NCBI GenBank assembly: GCA_029934775.1
Contig: JAOZLO010000228.1
Location: 1-5,323 of the forward strand
Direction: 5' to 3'
DNA: 5,323 nucleotides
DNA from: Desulfocapsaceae bacterium
GTDB lineage: Bacteria; Desulfobacterota; Desulfobulbia; Desulfobulbales; Desulfocapsaceae
Shown here: positions 1 through 5,323 of the stretch, piece after piece
How positions within the stretch are numbered: position 1 is the stretch's first letter
Layout: each line of letters starts with the position of its first letter
Notes under the pieces: model-generated
The model's input: the letters and a program-made list of their open reading frames with translations, nothing else
Databases searched by the model: none
Told to the model about the DNA's origin: nothing
Position numbers and translations under genes: made by a program

Positions 1-2
1 TC

Positions 3-77
3 TCGAAGTCGGAGTTTATGCCCTGGCTTCATAAGGGTGCTTATCTGTTGTTTTTTACGACAGAAATTAAGGAGTAA
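3..77 (+). CDS. possible 3' end of an unidentified gene, cut by window edge
   Basis: This frame is open from the left edge to a TAA stop at 75-77 and would encode about 24 C-terminal residues ending FFTTEIKE. It contains an internal ATG at 18-20. I recognise no family. The reading looks protein-like, but the other two plus frames are also open over much of this short stretch: one reads LEVGVYALAS and stops at 32-34, the other stays open to 174. The call is therefore weak and this may be plain intergenic DNA. The last codons (EIKE, stop) lie inside the direct repeat at 63-84. The right-hand copy of that repeat reads EVKE, stop, in the equivalent frame, which would fit a duplicated gene end. 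Confidence 0.18.
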   Translation, partial: SKSEFMPWLHKGAYLLFFTTEIKE

Positions 78-84
78 GGTACTA
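63..84 (+). repeat. left copy of a direct repeat flanking the gene block
   Basis: Bases 63-84 match 5201-5222 in the same orientation at 20 of 22 positions. The shared core is TAAGGTACTA, preceded by TTAAGGA and one variable base. After a gap of one base the match resumes with CCCACA (89-94 here, 5226-5231 on the right). The copies are about 5.1 kb apart and lie outside the four complete genes. The nature of the element is unknown. It could be a dispersed intergenic repeat, the duplicated end of a mobile element or gene, or a recombination scar. Confidence 0.5.
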
Positions 85-152
85 AAGGCCCACACCCTAA
101 AAAGCTTCAACTTACCCGAAGGGCATTGTGTTCATATAAGCTCGCTGAAATT

Positions 153-2804
153 TCATAAATTTTTCATTTTGTAGAGGATCTCAAGAGCCTGCCTTGGTGT
201 AATCTCATCGAGAATTATCTTGTTCAGATAGTTAAGATGTGGATTTTCTGGTGATGGAAAGAGAGATAACTGGTCAGGGTGATGTTTTTTGTTTTTCTTT
301 TGACGATAGGATTTCCCTGAGCCCTGTGATGGTTCCAGATTCTCTTTTTCAATATCCTGTAAAATCTCTCCGGCCCTTTTTACCACATGGTCAGGGACGC
401 CTGCAAGGCTTGCCACTTGAATTCCATAACTTCTGTTTGTCCCTCCTTTCGTCAGTTTGTGCAGAAAAATTATGGAGTTTTGCCATTCTCGTACGGAAAT
501 GGAGTAATTTTTTACTCGCTTGTGATTTTTTGCCAGTTGGATCAGTTCGTGGTAGTGGGTCGCAAAGAGAGTTTTAACCCCCTTTTTGTTTTTTTTGACC
601 AATTCCTCGGCGACAGCCCAGGCAATTGAAAGACCGTCATAGGTTGAGGTTCCCCTGCCTATTTCATCCAGCACTACAAGGCTTTTTTCCGTAGCATTGT
701 TCAGGATATTAGCGGTCTCGCTCATTTCAACCATAAAAGTAGATTGTCCACGGCGCAGATCATCCATTGCACCGACTCTGGTGAAAATCCGGTCAACAAC
801 ACCGATGGTAGCTTTTTCTGCCGGTACATAAGAGCCCATCTGGGCAAGCAGCACTATCAGGGCAGTTTGCCGGAGCACAGTTGACTTTCCCGCCATATTA
901 GGGCCTGTTATGATCAGCACTTCATCGCTGCTCTGATTAAGGGTAATATCGTTGGGCACAAATTTCCCGCTGGGTAGAGAACGTTCAATAACCGGGTGAC
1001 GACCTTCTGTTATATTTATCTCGTCGCCAGTATTGATCTGTGGTCTGCGATAATTATACAGCTGGGCTGTTTCTGCATTAGCAGTTAGGAAGTCGATTTG
1101 AGCCAGGATCTTAGCCACCTGTAATATTCGACTGCTGTTGGTTGCAAGGTGATTTCGAATAGTGGAAAAGAGCTGGTATTCGAGTTCAACACGCCGATCC
1201 TGGGCACCAAGAACCTTACTTTCAAATTCTTTCAGTTCCGGAGTGATAAACCTTTCAGCGTTTACCAGGGTCTGTTTCCTGATATACGCATCGGGAACCT
1301 TGTCGGCGTGAATTTTACTTACCTCTATAAAGTAACCAAAAACTTTGTTATAACCGATCTTCAGTTTAGCGATTCCAGTGGATTTGCGTTCCTGAGCCTG
1401 TAAACTGAGAATCATCTGTCGACCGTCACGCAGTATGGATATAAGTTCGTCAAGTTCTGCGTTATACCCCTCCTGTATAAGATTTCCTTCTCGAAGGGTA
1501 ATGGGTGCCTCCGGGTGTATCGATTTGTCAAGCAGCTCATGCAGATCCGTTAGAATGTCAAACTGTTGATAAAGATCGATAAGTTTTACTGTATCGCACC
1601 CACTGAGAAGAGAATAGAGAGGGGGGAGCTGAGCAAGAGAGTTTTTCATGGCCAGCATATCTCTTCCATTTCCATTTCCCAGGATCATGCGGCTGTTTAA
1701 TCTTTCCAGGTCGTATACTGTTTCCAGAAGAGTTCTCAGTTTACCGCGTAACGTACTGTTTTTATAAAAATATGTAACTGCATCCAGTCTGTTGTTGATT
1801 CTGGCTGTATCCTGTAGAGGAAAGAGCAGGTTGGACTTGAGCAATCGCGCTCCCATGGGAGTACAGGTCCGGTCTATAACAGAGAGCAGGGAACCCTGCC
1901 TGCTGGCTCCGATAATTGTCTGTGTAAGCTCAAGGTTTCGCCTGGAAGAGTCGTCTATCTGCAGGATTGTTTCAATGTCGAGGGGCGTCAGTTTTTCAAT
2001 ATGTTTACTGGATGTCTTCTGGGTATCCTGAACGTATTCGAGTAGAACTCCTGCTGCAATAATCCCTGCTGAGAAATTTCCACAGCCAAATCCATCGAGG
2101 GTGACAGTACCAAAATGTTCAAGCAGAAGATCCTTAGCGGTTGAAAAGTGAAAAACAGAACTGTCCCGTGTGGTAATGCAGATGCCCGGTAGCTGGATTT
2201 CAGCAGATTGCAGGAGCGTGTCAAGTGAACTGCTCCTGCTGCTCTGCACTAATATTTCAGTGGGAGTGAGTCGAGAAATCTGGTCCAGTACATTTTCAAA
2301 CAGACCATTTTTCGTCGAAAATTCTCCAACGAGGAATTCGCCCGTACTGAGGTCTAAAAAGCCGATACCCCAGGTTGATTTTGTGCCACTTTCATTAACA
2401 ACTACAGAACAGATATAGTTATTACTTTTATCATCAAGAAGGTGGCTGTCTGTGACAACACCCGGGGAAATAATGCGAACGACCTCTCTTTTGACTATCC
2501 CCTTTGCCTGGGCTGGCGACTCCGTTTGTTCACAAATGGCAACCCGGCGACCTCTTTTGATCAGTTTTGCCAGATAGGTCTGCGCAGCATGATACGGAAT
2601 ACCACACATGGGAACCTGAACGGAGTCACTCTTTTTGTTTCTGGAGGTAAGGGTAATTCCTAGAATTTTTGAGGCTTCAACAGCATCATCAAAAAACATC
2701 TCATAAAAATCACCCATACGGTAAAAGAGTATTGCATCCTCATGCTGTTCTTTTATCTCAAAGTACTGCTGCAGCATCGGAGTAAGTTTTGTTGGCTGTG
2801 TCAT
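153..2804 (-). CDS. mutS: DNA mismatch repair protein MutS
   Basis: MutS recognises base-base mismatches and small insertion/deletion loops in newly replicated DNA and, using ATP, recruits MutL. The 883-residue product is slightly longer than the 853-residue E. coli protein and spans the full family architecture. The N-terminal mismatch-recognition domain carries GDFYEMF, with the stacking phenylalanine F33 and glutamate E35. Connector, lever and clamp regions follow to about residue 600. The C-terminal ABC ATPase has Walker A GPNMAGKS (634-641), the STFMVEMSETANIL signature (688-701), Walker B ending in D713-E714, and an ATHYHEL switch with H750. The tail holds QLSLF (845-849), a good match to a sliding-clamp (beta) binding motif, followed by a short tetramerisation-like segment. 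No frame is broken and no key residue is missing. The ATG start overlaps the stop of the upstream phosphoesterase gene in an ATGA, which suggests translational coupling. No mutL lies in the window. Confidence 0.98.
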   Translation of the reverse strand: MTQPTKLTPMLQQYFEIKEQHEDAILFYRMGDFYEMFFDDAVEASKILGITLTSRNKKSDSVQVPMCGIPYHAAQTYLAKLIKRGRRVAICEQTESPAQAKGIVKREVVRIISPGVVTDSHLLDDKSNNYICSVVVNESGTKSTWGIGFLDLSTGEFLVGEFSTKNGLFENVLDQISRLTPTEILVQSSRSSSLDTLLQSAEIQLPGICITTRDSSVFHFSTAKDLLLEHFGTVTLDGFGCGNFSAGIIAAGVLLEYVQDTQKTSSKHIEKLTPLDIETILQIDDSSRRNLELTQTIIGASRQGSLLSVIDRTCTPMGARLLKSNLLFPLQDTARINNRLDAVTYFYKNSTLRGKLRTLLETVYDLERLNSRMILGNGNGRDMLAMKNSLAQLPPLYSLLSGCDTVKLIDLYQQFDILTDLHELLDKSIHPEAPITLREGNLIQEGYNAELDELISILRDGRQMILSLQAQERKSTGIAKLKIGYNKVFGYFIEVSKIHADKVPDAYIRKQTLVNAERFITPELKEFESKVLGAQDRRVELEYQLFSTIRNHLATNSSRILQVAKILAQIDFLTANAETAQLYNYRRPQINTGDEINITEGRHPVIERSLPSGKFVPNDITLNQSSDEVLIITGPNMAGKSTVLRQTALIVLLAQMGSYVPAEKATIGVVDRIFTRVGAMDDLRRGQSTFMVEMSETANILNNATEKSLVVLDEIGRGTSTYDGLSIAWAVAEELVKKNKKGVKTLFATHYHELIQLAKNHKRVKNYSISVREWQNSIIFLHKLTKGGTNRSYGIQVASLAGVPDHVVKRAGEILQDIEKENLEPSQGSGKSYRQKKNKKHHPDQLSLFPSPENPHLNYLNKIILDEITPRQALEILYKMKNL

Positions 2805-3298
2805 GCATTTTTACCCAGTTCATGGATCACTCCCTTCAAGCCTTCTGGTCCAATGTATAGAAGGCCATATGTCCCTGGTGCACCGTATAAGCCGGTACCT
2901 TGAAAACATCCCGGATTAATAAAAAGGGTTTTGTCTGCGGTATGGCAGGTCGCTATATGGGTGTGACCGTAGACAATACAGTCAGCCCCGGGAAAGAGCT
3001 CAATGAGTCTCTCTTCTATATTATGGCGGGGACCGGCTCCATGACAAATTCCGATGGAGTATCCTTTTAAAGTGATGATTTTTTTTTCAGGCAGGATTCT
3101 TCTGGTGGATTGATTGCACATATTTCCATGAACGCCATAAATTTCCTTTCCGGCAAAAGTTGACAGGAGGGAAATATCCGTTAAATCACCAGCGTGGATA
3201 ATTGTATCACAACCGGAAAAGGCAACTGCACAGTTTTTCCGGAATTGCGAATTACTTTTACTGAGATGGGTGTCTGATAGGATTCCTACTTTGATCAT
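2801..3298 (-). CDS. YfcE/MJ0936-type metallophosphoesterase
   Basis: This is a 165-residue single-domain calcineurin-like phosphoesterase of the small YfcE/MJ0936 group, expected to be cytosolic because no signal peptide or membrane segment is seen. Family members hydrolyse phosphodiesters in vitro with two divalent metals, usually manganese, and their physiological substrate is mostly unknown. The metal-ligand set is complete: D9 and H11 in SDTH, D38 in GDL, N59 in HGN, H86 in CHG, and H112 and H114 in GHTH. NPG (128-130) is also present. The family's common GNxD motif reads GNMC here, with cysteine at 61 in place of aspartate. The gene is first in an operon with mutS, sharing an ATGA overlap. 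No strong ribosome binding site precedes its ATG; AAAGACTCC is the nearest purine-rich stretch. A specific link to mismatch repair is not established by this arrangement alone. Confidence 0.9.
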   Translation of the reverse strand: MIKVGILSDTHLSKSNSQFRKNCAVAFSGCDTIIHAGDLTDISLLSTFAGKEIYGVHGNMCNQSTRRILPEKKIITLKGYSIGICHGAGPRHNIEERLIELFPGADCIVYGHTHIATCHTADKTLFINPGCFQGTGLYGAPGTYGLLYIGPEGLKGVIHELGKNA

Positions 3299-3344
3299 GT
3301 TGGAGTCTTTTTAATAAACAGGGGGATAGGCTGTATGCTGTCAG

Positions 3345-3367
3345 GCAGATAGTAAAGACTTATCTGC
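3345..3367. repeat. short inverted repeat in the divergent promoter region
   Basis: GCAGATA (3345-3351) and TATCTGC (3361-3367) are perfect 7-base inverted arms around a 9-base spacer. They lie 47 bases upstream of the phosphoesterase ATG and about 60 bases upstream of the best efp promoter. The symmetry and position would suit a dimeric regulator's operator, or a hairpin in the leader of the minus-strand operon. No T-run follows on either strand, so it is not an obvious terminator. No known consensus was recognised, and chance remains possible. Confidence 0.3.
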
Positions 3368-3425
3368 TGTGCCTTGTAATGTAACCTAATATACCTGAGC
3401 TGAAAAAGTAAGCATTCAAAAAAAA

Positions 3426-3455
3426 TTGACAGATGAAAATATGGATAAGTAAAAT
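3426..3455 (+). promoter_or_regulatory. candidate sigma70-type promoter for efp-epmA
   Basis: A perfect -35 hexamer TTGACA (3426-3431) is followed, after an 18-base spacer, by the -10 hexamer TAAAAT (3450-3455, 5 of 6 to consensus). An A-tract at 3418-3425 immediately upstream resembles an UP element. Transcription would start near 3462 and give a leader of about 170 bases that contains the palindrome at 3547-3597. This is a consensus match only. Confidence 0.45.
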
Positions 3456-3458
3456 CGG

Positions 3459-3488
3459 TTGCAGAATTCTACAAAAGATAGGTATATT
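3459..3488 (+). promoter_or_regulatory. second candidate promoter for efp
   Basis: TTGCAG (3459-3464), an 18-base spacer, then TATATT (3483-3488, 5 of 6 to the -10 consensus) form an alternative or tandem promoter just downstream of the first. Its -35 element is weaker. The region is AT-rich, so a chance match is fairly likely. Confidence 0.28.
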
Positions 3489-3546
3489 ATTCTATTTTAT
3501 TGGTCAAAGCGGATGGTACGCGCAACTCAAAAGATACACTCTTAAA

Positions 3547-3597
3547 CCACAGAGGACACAGAGAAGGCAAAAAACCTTTTTTCTGTGTCCTCTGTGG
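3547..3597. repeat. long palindrome of the CCACAGAGGACACAGAG type in the efp leader
   Basis: The left arm CCACAGAGGACACAGA (3547-3562) and the right arm TCTGTGTCCTCTGTGG (3582-3597) are perfect 16-base reverse complements. Inside them AAGG (3564-3567) can also pair with CCTT (3575-3578), leaving an A-rich loop. The RNA would fold into a very stable hairpin. From memory, similar sequences recur as intergenic palindromes in many environmental bacterial genomes and give spurious translations such as NHRGHRE. That points to a dispersed REP/MITE-like element rather than an efp-specific structure, although only one copy is in this window. A T-rich tract (3604-3617) starts 6 bases after the right arm, too far for a typical intrinsic terminator. 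An effect on efp expression or RNA stability is possible but unproven. Confidence 0.8.
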
Positions 3598-3623
3598 GGA
3601 GAGTTTTTCTTGTTTTTTAATGT

Positions 3624-3628
3624 GGAGA
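3624..3628 (+). promoter_or_regulatory. efp ribosome binding site
   Basis: GGAGA sits 6 bases upstream of the ATG at 3635. This supports that ATG as the true efp start over the upstream in-frame TTG at 3500, whose extra 45 codons read straight through the palindrome. Confidence 0.7.
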
Positions 3629-3634
3629 CATACA

Positions 3635-4198
3635 ATGTACAATGCTTCTGATTTACGCAAAGGTTTGAAATTAGAGATCGATGGAAACCCCTATGTTATT
3701 ATCGAATTTTCGTTTTCGAAGCCCGGGAAGGGGCAGTCATTATATCGTTGTAAGATGAGGAATATGATCTCCGGGAATCAGTTGGTAAAAACGTATCGTT
3801 CGAACGATAAATTTGAAAAGGCTGCTCTTGAAGAGAGAAAAATGCAGTTTTTATACAGCCAGGGAGAAGAGTTCCATTTTATGGATATCGATAATTATGA
3901 ACAGCTCTTTATTACCAGAGAACTTCTTGGAGAAAATGTAAACTACCTCATTGATAATATGGAGCTTGACGTCCTCTTCTTTGACAATATGCCGATAGAT
4001 GTCAGCTTGCCTATTTTTGTAAATCTTGAGGTCACTGTTGCTGATCCCTGGGCCAAAGGAGATACTTCGGGAACAGATACCAAACCTGTCACAGTTGAGA
4101 CGGGATACCAGCTCAATGTGCCTCCGTTTGTCGAACAGGGTGATAAAATCCAGATAGATACCCGGACGGGGCAGTATGTGACTCGTGTTAAAGAGTAG
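3635..4198 (+). CDS. efp: translation elongation factor P (EF-P)
   Basis: EF-P binds the ribosome near the E site and relieves stalling at polyproline and related motifs. The 187-residue product matches the usual length of about 185-190. It shows the three-beta-barrel layout: an N-terminal KOW-like domain beginning MYNASDLRKGLK, a central OB domain, and a C-terminal OB domain. The EF-P signature matches at KPVTVETGYQLNVPPFVEQG, and the chain ends in a typical DTRTGQYVTRVKE tail. The loop KPGKGQ carries the modifiable lysine at K32, equivalent to E. coli K34, so this is a lysine-type EF-P as EpmA requires. The start was chosen for its GGAGA site and for alignment of the N-terminus with the family. 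A TTG at 3500 in the same frame would add 45 residues derived from the palindrome, which I reject. epmA follows five bases after the stop and is presumably co-transcribed. Confidence 0.97.
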   Translation: MYNASDLRKGLKLEIDGNPYVIIEFSFSKPGKGQSLYRCKMRNMISGNQLVKTYRSNDKFEKAALEERKMQFLYSQGEEFHFMDIDNYEQLFITRELLGENVNYLIDNMELDVLFFDNMPIDVSLPIFVNLEVTVADPWAKGDTSGTDTKPVTVETGYQLNVPPFVEQGDKIQIDTRTGQYVTRVKE

Positions 4199-4203
4199 AG
4201 TTG

Positions 4204-5127
4204 ATGCTTGAGTTGTATAGTTTGCAGATGCGTGCGGCTCTGTTTCAATTAATCAGAACGTTCTTTAATGGTAAGGGATTCCTTGAAGTAGATACTCCTC
4301 TCCGCCAACCTGTTTTTATTCCTGAAAGTACAATTGTTCCCATCTCAGCAGATGGCCAGTATCTGCAGACTTCCCCTGAACTTTGCATGAAACGGCTACT
4401 GGCACAGGGGGCTTCTAAAATATACCAGATCTGTCCCTGTTTCAGGAAGGGAGAAATCGGCAGGCTGCACCTGGAAGAATTTACAATGCTCGAATGGTAT
4501 CGCAGTGGTGCTGATTATCTGGATCTTATGTCTGACTGTGAAGATCTGCTGCGATTTATCATCCAGAACGGAGTACCTAAGCATCCAGCAGGTTCAGAAG
4601 ACTACTTGCAGAAATCGTTTCCAGTAACGGATATAGAAGCAGATTGGCAGAAAATAACCGTTGATGAAGCGTTTGAACTTTTTTCTCCTGTCTCTTTAGT
4701 TGTCGCTCTTGAAAAAGAACAGTTTGATGAATTTCTGGTGGAATATGTTGAACCGCATCTGGGTTTTGGTGTGCCGACTTTTCTCTACGATTATCCTGTC
4801 GAACTGGCCTCTCTGGCAAAGCGGAATATGCAAAACCCCGGAGTTGTTGAACGGTTTGAGCTGTATATAAATGGCATAGAACTGGCCAACGGTTTTTCAG
4901 AACTAACAGATATTGACGAGCAGAGAGTGAGATTTACAGAGGAAATTGGAGTAATGGAAAAGTATGGTCGAACTGGAGTTAAAATACCGGAACGATTTCT
5001 GGATGATCTGCAAAAACTTGACATTGCCGCCGGAATAGCTCTTGGCCTTGATCGTCTTTTCATGTTGCTTATGAACCATCACAGTTTATCCGAAGCGGTC
5101 ACCTTTTGTCCGGAAGACTTTGGCTAG
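4204..5127 (+). CDS. epmA: EF-P--(R)-beta-lysine ligase EpmA
   Basis: EpmA (also GenX, PoxA or YjeA) is a truncated class II lysyl-tRNA synthetase paralogue that activates (R)-beta-lysine with ATP and transfers it to the conserved lysine of EF-P rather than to tRNA. The 307 residues contain only the catalytic core and lack the tRNA anticodon-binding domain of full LysRS, which is about 500 residues. Visible landmarks are TSPELCMKRLL (from T56), motif 2 with F80-R81 and E84 followed by EEFTMLEWYR, GIELANGF (224-231), and motif 3 GIALGLDR (277-284). A279 lies where genuine LysRS normally has glycine, a hallmark of EpmA. The ATG at 4204 is chosen; a TTG one codon earlier (4201) is the alternative. 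AAGAG at 4191-4195, inside the efp end, is a weak ribosome binding site. The gene's position directly behind efp supports the assignment. EpmB is not in this window. Confidence 0.95.
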   Translation: MLELYSLQMRAALFQLIRTFFNGKGFLEVDTPLRQPVFIPESTIVPISADGQYLQTSPELCMKRLLAQGASKIYQICPCFRKGEIGRLHLEEFTMLEWYRSGADYLDLMSDCEDLLRFIIQNGVPKHPAGSEDYLQKSFPVTDIEADWQKITVDEAFELFSPVSLVVALEKEQFDEFLVEYVEPHLGFGVPTFLYDYPVELASLAKRNMQNPGVVERFELYINGIELANGFSELTDIDEQRVRFTEEIGVMEKYGRTGVKIPERFLDDLQKLDIAAGIALGLDRLFMLLMNHHSLSEAVTFCPEDFG

Positions 5128-5200
5128 GAGGCTGTCTCAGTACTCTAATTATTTGAATAAATTCACAGGATAGTCTATTGTTCAAATATCGGAAAACTAA
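5128..5200. other. AT-rich intergenic stretch after epmA, no clear terminator
   Basis: No gene is apparent. TATTTGAA (5150-5157) and TTCAAATA (5181-5188) are 8-base inverted arms around a 23-base spacer, too AT-rich and too open for a convincing terminator. The segment begins GAGGCTGTCTCAG (5128-5140), directly abutting the epmA stop codon. This loosely resembles some insertion-sequence ends, but no partner end is present. Confidence 0.4.
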
Positions 5201-5222
5201 GAAGTTAAGGAATAAGGTACTA
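5201..5222 (+). repeat. right copy of the flanking direct repeat
   Basis: This is the partner of 63-84, 20 of 22 identical and in the same orientation, with CCCACA conserved again shortly after. A further partial echo, GTTAAGGAAT, occurs at 5204-5213 and again at 5257-5266, suggesting a locally repeated or degenerate element. A small hairpin ACCCC/GGGGT (5224-5228 with 5234-5238) follows directly. Confidence 0.5.
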
Positions 5223-5265
5223 CACCCCACAAGGGGGTATACGTTAGCAGTGTCCGGTTAAGGAA

Positions 5266-5322
5266 TTACATAGCATCGAAAACGGCTTCATAGGTAGCTT
5301 TTGTCCGCTTTTGGCAGCATAT
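5266..5322 (-). CDS. possible C-terminal end of an unidentified protein, cut by window edge
   Basis: On the minus strand a frame enters from the right edge and ends at a TAA (complement of 5266-5268), encoding ICCQKRTKATYEAVFDAM. The composition looks like a real protein end, but 18 residues are too few to name a family. The opposite strand is also open here from 5248 to the edge, so coding is not proven. If real, the gene converges on epmA, and the 138 bases between the two stops hold the repeats described above. A transposase or other mobile-element gene is one guess, based only on the repeats next to it. Confidence 0.3.
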   Translation of the reverse strand: MCCQKRTKATYEAVFDAM

Positions 5323-5323
5323 T

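Noticed and set aside
31..57. Hairpin ATAAG/CTTAT (31-35 with 40-44) followed by a T-run as an intrinsic terminator.
   Set aside because: The stem is only 5 AT-rich pairs and the T-run begins 7 bases after it. Too weak to call.
1..174. A plus-strand frame open from the left edge to a TAG at 172-174 (57 codons).
   Set aside because: It runs into the 3' end of mutS on the other strand, has no recognisable protein features, and competes with other open frames. Most likely chance.
239..2663. Several 70-112 codon plus-strand frames, and one minus-strand frame, inside mutS.
   Set aside because: They lie antisense to or in another frame of an intact, clearly conserved mutS gene and show no family features.
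3388..3419. TTGAAT (3414-3419) and TATATT (3388-3393) on the minus strand as a promoter for the phosphoesterase-mutS operon.
   Set aside because: The spacer is 20 bases, longer than the usual 16-18, and the -35 match is poor. A promoter must lie in this region, but I cannot place it with confidence.
3547..3617. The efp leader palindrome plus T-rich tract as an intrinsic terminator or attenuator.
   Set aside because: The stem is strong, but the T-rich tract starts 6 bases after it and is interrupted. It is better described as a dispersed palindrome in the leader.
3943..5063. Minus-strand frames of 62-101 codons within efp and epmA.
   Set aside because: They are shadows of two well-supported genes on the plus strand, with no plausible product.
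4204..5127. Calling this gene a lysyl-tRNA synthetase (lysS).
   Set aside because: It lacks the N-terminal anticodon-binding domain, has the EpmA-type alanine in motif 3, and sits next to efp.
5128..5140. GAGGCTGTCTCAG as the terminal inverted repeat of an insertion sequence.
   Set aside because: No matching inverted end or transposase is present in the window, and the resemblance is from memory only.

Overview
This window looks like ordinary chromosomal DNA from a Gram-negative bacterium. My best guess is a member of Desulfobacterota (deltaproteobacterial, Desulfobulbales-like). That guess rests only on the flavour of the MutS and EF-P proteins, on the presence of an EpmA-type EF-P lysyl ligase (an enzyme of Gram-negative lineages), and on a palindromic repeat of a type I remember from environmental proteobacterial genomes. 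No database search was possible, so treat the taxonomy as tentative.

Layout: four complete genes sit in two divergent pairs. On the minus strand, reading leftward from about 3298, a small YfcE-type metallophosphoesterase (3298-2801) is followed by mutS (2804-153). Their stop and start codons share an ATGA overlap, so they form a two-gene operon. On the plus strand, efp (3635-4198) is followed five bases later by epmA (4204-5127). EpmA attaches (R)-beta-lysine to the conserved lysine of EF-P, so this pair encodes a translation factor together with its modifying enzyme. The lysine (K32 in a KPGKG loop) is present in this EF-P. The partner aminomutase EpmB, which makes beta-lysine, is not in the window.

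The 336-base divergent region (3299-3634) holds two plausible sigma70-type promoters for efp, a short inverted repeat at 3345-3367, and a strong palindrome (3547-3597, perfect 16-bp arms) in the predicted efp leader. The palindrome belongs to the CCACAGAGGACACAGAG type of dispersed element. It happens to be open in the efp reading frame, so automatic annotation could wrongly extend EF-P by 45 residues.

The two edges (1-152 and 5128-5323) hold no confidently recognised gene. They share an imperfect direct repeat (63-84 and 5201-5222, 20 of 22 bases identical) that brackets the whole four-gene block, and each edge carries a possible gene fragment running off the window. I saw no rRNA, tRNA, CRISPR array, complete insertion sequence or origin. 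Overall this is a housekeeping region. The points worth a second look are the efp leader palindrome, the efp-epmA pairing and the flanking repeats, not a new defence or mobile system.
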